Positions 1 to 9,187 are shown, numbered from the stretch's first letter. The stretch: DNA of 64,000 nt from Eubacteriaceae bacterium (GCA_902362875.1 CABIYF010000003.1:1-64000); one strand, 5' to 3'. Numbers and translations: made by a program. The notes: generated by a model from the letters alone, not told the origin.

Positions 1-19
1 TTGTATGCGGTAATCCCTG

Positions 20-2572
20 TTACCATTGATGTGTTTCCAATTCATAGTATACAGGTAAATCCACGATGCTACAAACTTGGGGGTCATTACATATTGTCTC
101 TCTGTAATCCAGGTCAAGAGCACCAGAGTAATTACCGCTTTCACGCAAAGCTTTTGCGATTAAAGCCAGATCCTTTCCAGTTGCACGATCCTCGCAAGCA
201 GATTCAGATATCTGCTGATAGAAAGAAAAGTCGCTTTTGCCGTTCTGCTTTACAAAGTATAAGGCTTTATCAGCTTTGTTATAACATTCTTCAAAAGACT
301 CACCAATATTACACATATATAATCCAGCAGAAATCGATGCGGCATGAAGTTCGTGGTCTTGTTCTTTTCGTGCATTGAATTTATCAAATATATCTTTCAT
401 AAGTTCTGTAATATCATTTTTATTTGCATCTGGCATAAAGAGCAGAAATTCATCTCCGCCAAGACGACAGACGATACATTCACTGGTATATTCTAACAAC
501 AAGGTTCCAAGAAGCTTCAACACACGATCTCCCGCTTTATGGCCGTAAATGTCGTTGACGGTCTTTAGATTATCCATATCCATAAAAGCAAGACATCCAC
601 TGTGGCGCTGCATAAGCTGTGCAACGACCTGTTCTCCTTTATTTCTGGTTGGCAGTCCGGTTAAGAAATCAAGATTTTCTCTGTTCTTCTGTGTACGGAG
701 TGTACTCATAATATCAGAAATAAATTTGCTCATCTCGATCTCAGCTTCTGGAAGCTGGTCATTCTCCGCCATACTCAAATAATCTTCTTTAACATGAACA
801 CGATCTTCACTCAACAATTTCAAAAAGATATCTGCAATCTCAGGATCAAACTGAGTGCCTTTGTTATGTTCAAGTTCTCGGATGATCTTCTCCAGAGGAA
901 GCTGATTTCGGTAAATTCTATGGGAACTCATAGCATCATAACTGTCAGCAACGGCAACGATCCTTGCACGGATTGGAATTTCTTCACCCTTTAATCCATC
1001 TGGATAACCATTTCCATCATAACGTTCATGATGGTTACGGACAATTTCCTGTACATGGTCGATCAGGGAAATATTCTTTAGGATATTTGCACCGATCGTC
1101 GTATGTTCCTTAATAATAGAAAATTCTTCATCGGTAAGTTTTGTGGGTTTATTTAAAATAGTATCAGGAATACCAATTTTGCCGATATCATGAAGATATG
1201 TAGCATTTTTTAGGTTCTCAAGATCCTTTCCACTCCATCCAAGTTCACGTGCGATCAAGACGGAATATTCGGCGACACGATGAGAATGCCCTCTTGTGTA
1301 TTCATCTTTCGCTTCAATCGTAGTGGATAACATCTTCATTAACTGGAGTGACATTTCTTCCATATGTTTCTTCCGTTTATCGAGTTCTTCCCGCTGTTGT
1401 TTCTTGATAATATCACGGATGATATGAATCGTACGGATAATATTGATAAATAATAATATCAAAATGGCAATACCGATAAATATGCCACAAACGGATACCG
1501 TATAATATACCGATGCAGCCTCAAAGATCACAGCCAGCATTGTAATGACCAATCCAAAGAATAACAAGCGGTCGCTGCGGTCCTTATGATTCCAATATTC
1601 GATCAGGAAAGTAAGGATGACAGCGAGAAAAGTGATGATCAGGATCACATGTGCAACAGGCATTGTTTCAATGTAATCAGCAATTCCAGCAATATGAAGG
1701 ATAGTACTGATGATAAAATTCAAAGAAGCAGCAAAACAGATCCAGTGAAAGATCTTTTTGTATCTTCCTTGCTGAAGACTGTTGATATATAAGGAGATCG
1801 GCAGCGGACATAGCATGATCATAATAAAACATGAAGCCGCAAGCCCGGTTGCATTTGGAACAAGAAGCTGGCGGACTTTTGATTCTCCGATCATCCAGAC
1901 AGATTCCATCAGCATACACCATCCAAGATATTCTATATCAAATTTGGTTTTGTAAACAATACTAAGAGCAATACTAAATAAGATCGTGGCAACGGATGTA
2001 AAAAAGATAAATAGTCCGATCACTGTTTCGGAAGAATTCTGACTGAAAATATAGCTCCAGATCTGCATCTGATCTCCACAGTAAATCGTGTTAACGACAC
2101 CAGAATAATTAGTCGTATTTGTAGTCAGTTCCAGACGAAGTTTCTTTCCTGCATCATCAGATGAAGTTTTACAGAATACATAACGGCTTGCAGAATTCTT
2201 ACCAAATTTGTGCATACGTCGCGCATTGTATTCTCTCCGGAGTTCTCCATCAATATAGAAACGTACATCCTGAAGCGAAGAACGTATCGCGATCATATTC
2301 TCATTGTAATCATCAGGAAGCGTTGTGGTAATGACCATCGTTTGTTTTACAGGTACTTTATAACGGCCCGGAACAGAAATCTTTTGTTTCGTTCCATCAG
2401 ATTTTTCCCAGGTAAAAGCCCCATGATAAACAATAGAATGCCCAGACTGGTCAAAAACATGTTCATTAGGGCCAAAGATCTGCATTCCAATAAACCAGAC
2501 TATGATAATAGTCATTATAATATAAAAAAGCTTTGAAATTTTTTTATTGGTTTTATAGGTATTTCTGATCAA
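20..2572 (-). CDS. Membrane-bound HD-GYP plus GGDEF cyclic-di-GMP turnover protein
   Basis: 850 residues. One N-terminal membrane segment (about 17-32) is followed by an extracytoplasmic region of about 150 residues, then a block of several hydrophobic helices (about 180-395). This resembles the 7TMR-DISM sensor layout, though that label is inferred. An HD-GYP phosphodiesterase domain follows at about 405-590, with YLHDIGKIG, RNHHERYDGNGYPDG and ADSYDAM motifs. A GGDEF cyclase domain (about 640-795) has an intact RLGGDEF signature. Both active sites look complete, so the protein could make and break cyclic-di-GMP in response to an external signal; which activity dominates cannot be read. It is monocistronic, transcribed leftwards, and has its own promoter. 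Confidence 0.9.
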   Translation of the reverse strand: MIRNTYKTNKKISKLFYIIMTIIIVWFIGMQIFGPNEHVFDQSGHSIVYHGAFTWEKSDGTKQKISVPGRYKVPVKQTMVITTTLPDDYNENMIAIRSSLQDVRFYIDGELRREYNARRMHKFGKNSASRYVFCKTSSDDAGKKLRLELTTNTTNYSGVVNTIYCGDQMQIWSYIFSQNSSETVIGLFIFFTSVATILFSIALSIVYKTKFDIEYLGWCMLMESVWMIGESKVRQLLVPNATGLAASCFIMIMLCPLPISLYINSLQQGRYKKIFHWICFAASLNFIISTILHIAGIADYIETMPVAHVILIITFLAVILTFLIEYWNHKDRSDRLLFFGLVITMLAVIFEAASVYYTVSVCGIFIGIAILILLFINIIRTIHIIRDIIKKQQREELDKRKKHMEEMSLQLMKMLSTTIEAKDEYTRGHSHRVAEYSVLIARELGWSGKDLENLKNATYLHDIGKIGIPDTILNKPTKLTDEEFSIIKEHTTIGANILKNISLIDHVQEIVRNHHERYDGNGYPDGLKGEEIPIRARIVAVADSYDAMSSHRIYRNQLPLEKIIRELEHNKGTQFDPEIADIFLKLLSEDRVHVKEDYLSMAENDQLPEAEIEMSKFISDIMSTLRTQKNRENLDFLTGLPTRNKGEQVVAQLMQRHSGCLAFMDMDNLKTVNDIYGHKAGDRVLKLLGTLLLEYTSECIVCRLGGDEFLLFMPDANKNDITELMKDIFDKFNARKEQDHELHAASISAGLYMCNIGESFEECYNKADKALYFVKQNGKSDFSFYQQISESACEDRATGKDLALIAKALRESGNYSGALDLDYRETICNDPQVCSIVDLPVYYELETHQW

Positions 2573-2631
2573 AATATCGACTCCTTTATTTCACTTTTGT
2601 GTTTTCAATAAAAAGTGTTAAAGCTATTTAT

Positions 2632-2660
2632 ATTATATGATTTTCTGAGTGAATTTGCAA
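2632..2660 (-). promoter_or_regulatory. Sigma-A type promoter for the HD-GYP/GGDEF gene
   Basis: On the minus strand TTGCAA (2655-2660) and TATAAT (2632-2637) are separated by 17 bp. The hexamers lie about 60-90 bp upstream of the start codon at 2572. The spacing and -10 are ideal and the -35 deviates at one base. There is no room for a long leader riboswitch. Confidence 0.55.
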
Positions 2661-2748
2661 TTAGATGAGCTTAGAGTTTTACGACGAAAAATGGTGGATT
2701 ACTCCAGAAATTACCATGAACGAGAATAAAATGAAATGTGGATAAAGA

Positions 2749-2777
2749 TTGACAACAAACTTGATCTTTGTTAAACT
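2749..2777 (+). promoter_or_regulatory. Sigma-A promoter of the riboswitch/antiporter transcript
   Basis: TTGACA (2749-2754), a 17-bp spacer and TAAACT (2772-2777). Predicted transcription starts around 2784, about 12 nt before the first paired base of the riboswitch, which is the expected geometry. Confidence 0.65.
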
Positions 2778-2796
2778 AATTAAACAATCTATATTC

Positions 2797-2952
2797 CATG
2801 AGGGAGTAGTTCGCGTCATAGAAAGGCGTGATTTGTCAACAGACTCGGCAATGACTTGCAATATCGAATAAGCAAGTCAACCTGGCAAATATTAAAGAAT
2901 GAGACTCATGTATGTATTTCAAATAATCGAAATGCATACATGGGTTTTTCTT
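2797..2952 (+). promoter_or_regulatory. yybP-ykoY (manganese) riboswitch with intrinsic terminator
   Basis: The yybP-ykoY aptamer hallmarks are present: GGGAGTAG (2802-2809) right after the P1 5' strand CATGAG (2797-2802), a GACTCGGCAATGAC / GCAAGTCAACCTGGC region in the middle, and GAGA followed by the P1 3' strand CTCATG (2905-2910). A terminator hairpin follows: arms 2907-2920 and 2929-2942 (14 bp with one G-T pair) plus a T run at 2945-2952. The terminator's 5' arm starts inside the P1 3' strand (shared CATG, 2907-2910), so ligand-stabilised P1 and the terminator are mutually exclusive: an ON switch. The family is known to sense Mn2+. It governs the cation antiporter gene starting at 2994. 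Confidence 0.85.
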
Positions 2953-2993
2953 ATATATAACCAAAAAAAGGAATTCTGAAAGGAGAAAAACAA

Positions 2994-3995
2994 ATGGAGA
3001 AATTCATCAACCAATCCCCATTATTTTTAGTAATCATCTGTCTGATCATCGGATTTGCATTTTTAATGAAAGGAGCAGACTACTTCGTAGAAGGAAGTTC
3101 AAGTGTAGCCAAACGATTAAAAGTACCATCAATTATCATCGGTCTGACGATCGTAGCGATGGGAACATCACTTCCAGAAACTGCAGTCAGTGTAACAGCA
3201 TCACTTGCCAATAATAATGCACTGGCGATCAGTAATGTAGTTGGTTCTAATATCTTTAATATGATGTTTGTGATCGGGGTCTGTTCCATTCTGGCAACGA
3301 TCGGTGTAAAAAGAGAAACAATTACAAGAGACATTCCATTATCTCTTGTGTGTGCTGCATTGCTTCTGATACTTGGTTATCTTGCAGTTGGAGATAAAGC
3401 ACATATGATTCTTGGACATCTGGATGGAATTATCTTCCTGATCATTTTTGCAGGATATATTCTTTTGATGATCTTTCATGCGATGAAAGCCAGAAATGAT
3501 CAGGAAATCGTACAACTTGAAACAATGGAAAATGAGGAGCTGCTCATTATGTCCTATCCAAAAAGTCTGCTATGTATCGTTTTGGGAGCCGCAGCTATCG
3601 CATTTGGAGGTGATCTTACTGTAGATGCAGCAAGCCGTATTGCAATCGATTTTGGAATGAGCCAGAATCTTGTAGGCTTAACGATCGTTTCCATCGGAAC
3701 ATCCCTTCCAGAACTGGTAACATCCATTGTAGCCGCAAGAAAAAATGAAGTTGATATGGCAGTTGGAAATGCGATTGGTTCTAATATTTTTAATATCCTG
3801 ATGGTTCTTGGTATTGCATCTGCGATCAGCCCCATGAAACTGATCGGAGAAAATATAATTGATATTGCAGTTTTGGTCGTATTTTCTGTTGTTGTGTGGA
3901 TTTTTGGAGCGACAAAAAAAGAGATTTCAAGAACGGAAGGAATTATAATGATCTGTATGTATTTATGCTATAGCGGATACATTATTATGCGTTAG
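2994..3995 (+). CDS. CaCA-family cation antiporter (YrbG-like), probably Mn2+/Ca2+ exporter
   Basis: 333 residues, almost entirely hydrophobic, with the two inverted alpha repeats of the Ca2+:cation antiporter superfamily: GTSLPETAVSV...GSNIFN near residue 60-85 and GTSLPELVTSI...GSNIFN near 235-265. The acidic residues after GTSLPE in each repeat are the usual ion ligands. Length matches bacterial YrbG-type exchangers. It starts 7 nt after an AGGAG ribosome site. The manganese riboswitch ahead of it suggests Mn2+ is the physiological substrate, although the family is normally annotated calcium/sodium exchanger; this is inference from regulation. Confidence 0.9.
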   Translation: MEKFINQSPLFLVIICLIIGFAFLMKGADYFVEGSSSVAKRLKVPSIIIGLTIVAMGTSLPETAVSVTASLANNNALAISNVVGSNIFNMMFVIGVCSILATIGVKRETITRDIPLSLVCAALLLILGYLAVGDKAHMILGHLDGIIFLIIFAGYILLMIFHAMKARNDQEIVQLETMENEELLIMSYPKSLLCIVLGAAAIAFGGDLTVDAASRIAIDFGMSQNLVGLTIVSIGTSLPELVTSIVAARKNEVDMAVGNAIGSNIFNILMVLGIASAISPMKLIGENIIDIAVLVVFSVVVWIFGATKKEISRTEGIIMICMYLCYSGYIIMR

Positions 3996-4004
3996 TCGTA
4001 ATCA

Positions 4005-4033
4005 TTGACATTACACCTGTACCACTATAAAAT
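4005..4033 (+). promoter_or_regulatory. Sigma-A promoter for the Rrf2/oxidoreductase pair
   Basis: TTGACA (4005-4010), 17-bp spacer, TAAAAT (4028-4033), just after the stop of the antiporter gene and 25 bp before the regulator's start codon. Confidence 0.6.
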
Positions 4034-4057
4034 ATAAGATATACAGGAGGAAATAAG

Positions 4058-4498
4058 ATGCAGATATCAAGCAGATTTACAATGGCAATTCATATGTTTG
4101 CGTGCATAGATGTATTTAAAGATATGAAAATGACGAGTGATTTCATGGCGGCAAGTATCGGGACGAACCCTGTGATCATAAGGAAACTGCTGCAGCAGCT
4201 CAAAGCAGCAGGATTGATCGAAGTGTTAAGGGGAACTGGCGGAGTAAAAGTGAAACGTCCGTTTAGTGAGATAACATTTTTGGACATTTACAGAGCTGTG
4301 GAATGTACACCGCAGGAAGAATTGTTTCATTTTCATGAGAAACCAAATCAGAAGTGTCCGGTAGGGCGTAATATACATCATGTGCTGGACGGCAAATTAG
4401 ATAAAGTACAAAAGGCAATGGAAGAAGAATTGTCAAAGACAACGTTAGAAGATGTCAAAGATGAGATGCAAGAATGGATCAGGAAGGAGAATGTATGA
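4058..4498 (+). CDS. Rrf2-family transcriptional regulator (YwnA-like)
   Basis: 146 residues with an N-terminal winged helix-turn-helix: MTSDFMAASIGTNPVIIRKL is the recognition region, followed by the LRGTGGVKV wing. Only one cysteine lies in the C-terminal half (CPVGRN) plus one near CTPQEE, so the three-Cys Fe-S cluster site of IscR is absent. This puts it nearer the YwnA/redox-thiol group than IscR. AGGAGG sits 7 nt before the start. The last codons overlap the next gene in an ATGA arrangement, so the oxidoreductase downstream is almost certainly co-transcribed and may be its target. Confidence 0.85.
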   Translation: MQISSRFTMAIHMFACIDVFKDMKMTSDFMAASIGTNPVIIRKLLQQLKAAGLIEVLRGTGGVKVKRPFSEITFLDIYRAVECTPQEELFHFHEKPNQKCPVGRNIHHVLDGKLDKVQKAMEEELSKTTLEDVKDEMQEWIRKENV

Positions 4499-5484
4499 TA
4501 AGATTAGCGACGATCGGAACCAATTTTATTACAGACTGGCTTATGGAAGGCGTTCAGGAATTAGATGAGATTAAGTTGACAGCTGTATATTCAAGAAATT
4601 TAGAAAAAGGAAAACAGTTTGCGGCAAAATATGGTGTGGAAAAAGTATATGACAACTATGAAGCGATGGCACAAGATCCTGAGATTGATGCGGTTTATGT
4701 GGCAAGTCCAACGTACATGCACTATGCACACTCTATTACAATGATCAATTATGGAAAACATGTTTTGTGTGAGAAACCAGTCTGTTCAAATCGCGAGGAA
4801 TTAGATATCCTTACGAAAGCTGCAAAAGAACAGGGTGTTGTATTTATGGAGGCAATGAAGAATGTTCATTCTCCAGGATTCTATGCAATGATGGACAATC
4901 TTCATAAGATAGGACCGGTAAGAAGAGCAACCATCCAGTACTGCCAGTATTCTTCCAGATATGACAAATTTAAAAATGGCATTATTGAAAATGCGTTTAA
5001 TCCAAAATTATCAAATGGGGCGTTGATGGATATTGGATCTTACTGTATTCATTTTCTTGCAAGTTTATTTGGAAAACCAGAGAAAATCCTTGCAGACAGC
5101 ATTTTTCTTGAAAATGGAGTCGATGGTGCGGGAAGTGTGATCGCATCTTATGGAGATAAACAGGCAGAGATCATTTATTCCAAGATCACAGATTCCAAAC
5201 TTCCAACACAGATTCAGGGAGAAAAGGGCTGCATGATCATTGAAGAATGCCCGATCATTAAGAAGATCACGATTCTTTACCGCAATGGAGAGAAAGAAGA
5301 ATTACAATTTGACAAGAAAGATAATCCAATGATCTACGAGACAAAAGATTTTATAGAATTGATCAAAGAACATAAAGCTGATCATGAATTTTTAAGATCA
5401 TCTGAGATTGAGATGGATATCACGGATGAAGTACGAAGACAGACAGGAATCGTATTTCCAGCAGATAAGATCAGAGAACAGTGA
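4495..5484 (+). CDS. Gfo/Idh/MocA-family NAD(P)-dependent oxidoreductase
   Basis: About 329 residues from the ATG at 4495; an in-frame ATG at 4474 is possible, but the GGAAGGAGA ribosome site immediately before 4495 decides for the later one. Rossmann domain in the first 120 residues with the family CEKPV motif near residue 95, then the alpha/beta dimerisation domain (LMDIGSYCIHFL). The first turn reads GTNFIT rather than a glycine-rich GxGxxG, which is seen in some dehydrogenases of this superfamily. Substrate is unknown; members act on sugars, inositols and trans-dihydrodiols. It overlaps the Rrf2 gene by 4 bp. Confidence 0.88.
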   Translation: MIRLATIGTNFITDWLMEGVQELDEIKLTAVYSRNLEKGKQFAAKYGVEKVYDNYEAMAQDPEIDAVYVASPTYMHYAHSITMINYGKHVLCEKPVCSNREELDILTKAAKEQGVVFMEAMKNVHSPGFYAMMDNLHKIGPVRRATIQYCQYSSRYDKFKNGIIENAFNPKLSNGALMDIGSYCIHFLASLFGKPEKILADSIFLENGVDGAGSVIASYGDKQAEIIYSKITDSKLPTQIQGEKGCMIIEECPIIKKITILYRNGEKEELQFDKKDNPMIYETKDFIELIKEHKADHEFLRSSEIEMDITDEVRRQTGIVFPADKIREQ

Positions 5485-5556
5485 TCATAAATAAGTAAGA
5501 GCTTCAAAAGGAAAAGATTTAAAAGTAAGACGAAATAAGAAGGGAAATCAAAAAAC

Positions 5557-6327
5557 ATGAGAAAGATCATAGCAGCAGGTTGTCTGGTGATGGCAATGTC
5601 ACTATGTGTGGGATGTTCATCAAAGAAAGACAGCAGCGAAGAGACAACAACAGCAACAACAGAAGCCAAAATGAAAGTGCAGTCAAAATATAAAGTGCCA
5701 AAGATCACAGCAGCGAAGAAAACAGACCAGCTTGCAGATGCACAAAAAGGGGAAACAATTGTTACGATGAAAGTCAAAGGTTACGGAGAGATGAAGTTTA
5801 AATTCTTCATGAAGAAAGCACCTTTGGCAGTGAAGAACTTCGTAACGCTTGCTTCAAATGGATATTTTGACGGACAGATTTTCCACAGAGTCATCAATGA
5901 TTTTATGATTCAGGGTGGAGATCCGACAGGAACAGGTACAGGAGGAGAAAGTATCTGGGGAGAAGAGTTCAAGAATGAAGTATGTGATGAACTTCTTCCA
6001 TTAAGAGGAGCTTTATGTATGGCAAATTCAGGAGCAGATACAAATGGAAGCCAGTTCTTTATCGTTCAGGCAAAAGCAGATACAGCAAAAGAAGGTCTGG
6101 AAGAAGGAACGATGGATTTTACCAAGAAACAAAAACAGTTATTCTTAGATCAGGGTGGATATCCATCTTTAACAGGAAGCTATACGGTATTTGGACAGAT
6201 GATCGAAGGATATGATGTGCTAGATAAGATTGCAGCATGTGAGACACAGGACAGTGGAAGCGGAGAACAAAGCCAGCCTGTGAAAAAAGTTGTGATCGAG
6301 AAAATGACAGTTTCAAACGCAGAATAA
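5557..6327 (+). CDS. Lipoprotein cyclophilin-type peptidyl-prolyl isomerase
   Basis: 256 residues. A lipoprotein signal peptide ends at Cys20 (SLCVGC), followed by a Thr/Ser/Glu-rich linker. The cyclophilin domain (about 70-250) carries FHRVINDFMIQGGDPTGTG and the ANSGADTNGSQFFI active-site segment, including the catalytic Arg of FHRV. It should help fold exported proteins at the outer face of the membrane. It stands 72 bp after the oxidoreductase and 24 bp before the MocR gene in the same direction, so a shared transcript is possible though no functional link is obvious. Confidence 0.92.
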   Translation: MRKIIAAGCLVMAMSLCVGCSSKKDSSEETTTATTEAKMKVQSKYKVPKITAAKKTDQLADAQKGETIVTMKVKGYGEMKFKFFMKKAPLAVKNFVTLASNGYFDGQIFHRVINDFMIQGGDPTGTGTGGESIWGEEFKNEVCDELLPLRGALCMANSGADTNGSQFFIVQAKADTAKEGLEEGTMDFTKKQKQLFLDQGGYPSLTGSYTVFGQMIEGYDVLDKIAACETQDSGSGEQSQPVKKVVIEKMTVSNAE

Positions 6328-6351
6328 ATCAAAGGAAAAACAGGTGGTTAT

Positions 6352-7743
6352 ATGCTGATCGTTGCACTTGATGCATCCAAAAAAGAACCTTTATACGAAC
6401 AGATTTATAATTCCATAAAAGAAGAGATTGTAACAGGAGCTTTGCCTTTCGGGGCAAGGCTTCCTTCTGCCAGAAGACTTGCGAAGCATCTGGATGTGAG
6501 CCGCAATACGGTAGATACATCTTACGCACAGTTATGTGCGGAAGGTTATATAGAATCCAAACCCAAGAGAGGTTTTTTTGTCTGTCAGGTAGAAGAACTC
6601 GCAGAATTGCATATTCCAGTGAAAATTGAAGATGAGGAAGAAGAAACAAAACAGGAAGAAGTTCCTTATGATTTTTCACCGGTTGGAGTCGATATGGCTC
6701 AATTTCCATATCATATATGGAGAAAATTACTGAAAGAGATTATGATCGATGATAACAGTGAATTATTTCAAAAAGGCAATTTTCAGGGAGACTTGGAACT
6801 GCGCAAAGCAATCATGTATTATTTAAGGCAGTCAAGAGGTGTGCATGTTCATACCAGTCAGATCATCGTAGCAGCAGGAATGGAAAATCTGCTTTTTTTG
6901 CTGCATCAGATGCTGGGAGAGAAAGTTTCAATCGGAATCGAGAATCCAGTATATAAAAATGCATATGCAATCTTAAAGGAACTGAATTTTAAGATTCATC
7001 CGATTGCTATGGACGAGTCTGGAATGTGCGTGGAAGAGCTGGAACAAACCGATGCGAATCTTGCATATGTGACACCGGCTCATCAATATCCAACCGGTAT
7101 GATCATGCCGGTCGGCCGCAGAAGCCAGCTGCTTAGATGGGCAAAAAAAGATCCAGACCGTTATATTATTGAAGATGATTATGACAGTGAATTCCGTTAT
7201 CAGGGAAAACCAATTCCGGCAATGCAGGGATTGGATGATGGGGAAAATGTGATATACACTGGTACATTTTCAAAGGCAATTGCTCCGGCAATTCGTGCAT
7301 GTTATATGGTGCTGCCTAAGAAACTTGTAAAGAGATATCAGATGATCGGGAAGACATTTTCCTGTGCGGTATCAAGAATTGATCAAAAAGTGCTGACGTT
7401 ATTTTTGACAGAAGGACATTTTGAGCGGCATCTGAATCGCATGAGAAATATTTACAAGGAAAAGCATGATCTGTTGATTGCAGAACTTAAAAAGTTAAAT
7501 TCCAAGATTAAAATATATGGACATGGGGCAGGGGCACATATCATTGTAAGATTTCCTGTGAGTGATCCAACAGCATTTCAGAAAGAATTAAGACAAAGAG
7601 GTGTGATGATCTATCCGCTTTCATGGTACTATATTGAGGGAAAACCATCGACGGAAGAATATATTTTAGGGTTTACTAGAATGAAAAAAGAAGATATGAT
7701 AAGAGGGATTGAAATTATAGGAGAAGTACTCTGTTCAAAATAA
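6352..7743 (+). CDS. MocR-type regulator: GntR DNA-binding domain fused to PLP aminotransferase fold
   Basis: 463 residues. Residues 1-75 form a GntR winged helix (LPSARRLAKHLDVSRNTV). The remainder is a class I aminotransferase-like domain with the PLP contacts IIEDDYDSEFRY and the Schiff-base lysine in GTFSKAIAPAIRA. This is the PdxR/GabR/DdlR architecture. The usual targets (pdxST, gab genes, D-Ala ligase) are not next to it, so the regulon is unknown. It is followed 18 bp later by clpX. Confidence 0.9.
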   Translation: MLIVALDASKKEPLYEQIYNSIKEEIVTGALPFGARLPSARRLAKHLDVSRNTVDTSYAQLCAEGYIESKPKRGFFVCQVEELAELHIPVKIEDEEEETKQEEVPYDFSPVGVDMAQFPYHIWRKLLKEIMIDDNSELFQKGNFQGDLELRKAIMYYLRQSRGVHVHTSQIIVAAGMENLLFLLHQMLGEKVSIGIENPVYKNAYAILKELNFKIHPIAMDESGMCVEELEQTDANLAYVTPAHQYPTGMIMPVGRRSQLLRWAKKDPDRYIIEDDYDSEFRYQGKPIPAMQGLDDGENVIYTGTFSKAIAPAIRACYMVLPKKLVKRYQMIGKTFSCAVSRIDQKVLTLFLTEGHFERHLNRMRNIYKEKHDLLIAELKKLNSKIKIYGHGAGAHIIVRFPVSDPTAFQKELRQRGVMIYPLSWYYIEGKPSTEEYILGFTRMKKEDMIRGIEIIGEVLCSK

Positions 7744-7761
7744 GAAGTGGAGGACAAAGTT

Positions 7762-9147
7762 ATGTCAGAAGAGAAAAATCAAAATGAGATTGAGGAAGTA
7801 ACAAACGAAGATGAACACAAAGATATCGAACATTACTGCTATCTTTGCAGACGTCCGGAATCCGCAGCAGGAAAGATGTTAGAACTTCCTAATAATATTT
7901 ACATCTGTACAGATTGTATGCAGAGAACATTAAATTCCATGAGCAATGGTCAGTTTGGATTTATTGATGCAAGAAATATGGATCTTGACAGCATGGACAT
8001 ATCAAAGATGATGAACGATATGCAGAGCATGCAGCCAAAAGCAGAAGTGAAGAAGAAAAAGAAAGAGAAGAAAGAAGAACCGGAACTTACATTAAAAGAT
8101 ATTCCGGCACCACATCAGATCAAAGGAATGTTAGATGAATACGTTATCGGACAGGATTATGCAAAGAAAGTCATGTCCGTTGCGGTATATAATCATTACA
8201 AACGAGTCGTAACAAACACGATGGATGAGATTGAAATCGATAAATCCAACATGCTGATGATCGGACCAACAGGAAGCGGTAAAACATACCTTGTCAAAAC
8301 ACTGGCAAGACTGTTAAAGGTACCTCTGGCGATCACAGACGCAACATCATTAACAGAGGCCGGATATATCGGTGATGATGTAGAAAGTGTCTTATCAAAG
8401 CTTCTACAGGCAGCAGACAACGATGTAGACCGTGCAGAACACGGAATCGTATTCATTGATGAGATTGACAAGATCGCCAAGAAACAGAATACAAACAGCC
8501 GTGATGTCAGCGGAGAATCCGTACAGCAGGGATTATTAAAACTCTTAGAAGGAGCAGAAGTTGAAGTACCAGTCGGAGCCACAAGCAAGAATGCTATGGT
8601 GCCACTGACAACGATCAACACAAGAAATATCCTCTTCATCTGCGGAGGAGCCTTCCCGAACTTAGAAGGAATCATCAAAAAACGTTTGATGAAGAAAACA
8701 TCCATCGGATTCGGAGCAGATTTAAAAGACAGATTTGATGAAGAAGAAAATATCATTGCACAAGTAACAAACGAAGACTTAAGAGAATACGGATTCATCC
8801 CAGAATTCATCGGAAGACTTCCAATGATATTTACCTTAGAAGGACTGACAAAAGAGATGTTAGTCAAGATCTTAAAAGAACCAAAGAATGCGATCTTAAA
8901 ACAGTATCAGAAGTTACTGGAATTAGACGAAGTAAAACTAGAATTCGACGAAGGAGCCCTAGAAGCCATCGCAGAACAAGCCCTGAAGAAAAAAACAGGA
9001 GCCAGAGCCTTACGCGCGATCATCGAGAAATTCATGCTCGACATCATGTACGAGATCCCAAAAGACGACACAATTGGAAGTGTAACGATTACACGTGATT
9101 ATATTGAAAACCATGGAAATCCAGAAATCCATCTAAGAGACCAGTAA
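7762..9147 (+). CDS. clpX: ClpX-type AAA+ unfoldase with zinc-finger domain and extended linker
   Basis: 461 residues from the ATG at 7762, set 9 nt after GTGGAGG (an in-frame GTG at 7747 overlaps that ribosome site). N-terminal zinc-binding domain with Cys26, Cys29, Cys49 and Cys52, then a lysine/glutamate-rich linker (about 95-112) longer than in E. coli ClpX. The AAA+ core has Walker A GPTGSGKT, Walker B VFIDEID, the GYIG pore loop and an IGF loop (SIGFGADLKD), which is the ClpP-docking element. C-terminal KTGARALRAIIE is typical. It can therefore feed substrates to ClpP. No clpP, lon or tig gene is adjacent, so it may be a second ClpX copy; that is inferred. Confidence 0.9.
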   Translation: MSEEKNQNEIEEVTNEDEHKDIEHYCYLCRRPESAAGKMLELPNNIYICTDCMQRTLNSMSNGQFGFIDARNMDLDSMDISKMMNDMQSMQPKAEVKKKKKEKKEEPELTLKDIPAPHQIKGMLDEYVIGQDYAKKVMSVAVYNHYKRVVTNTMDEIEIDKSNMLMIGPTGSGKTYLVKTLARLLKVPLAITDATSLTEAGYIGDDVESVLSKLLQAADNDVDRAEHGIVFIDEIDKIAKKQNTNSRDVSGESVQQGLLKLLEGAEVEVPVGATSKNAMVPLTTINTRNILFICGGAFPNLEGIIKKRLMKKTSIGFGADLKDRFDEEENIIAQVTNEDLREYGFIPEFIGRLPMIFTLEGLTKEMLVKILKEPKNAILKQYQKLLELDEVKLEFDEGALEAIAEQALKKKTGARALRAIIEKFMLDIMYEIPKDDTIGSVTITRDYIENHGNPEIHLRDQ

Positions 9148-9187
9148 ATATAATCAGATTGATATATTCATACACATAAACTAAATG

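Noticed and set aside
2679..2861. 60-codon minus-strand frame overlapping the riboswitch
   Set aside because: It overlaps promoter and aptamer elements and has no ribosome site.
8196..8867. 223-codon open frame antisense to clpX
   Set aside because: Shadow of the conserved AAA+ region; no start context.
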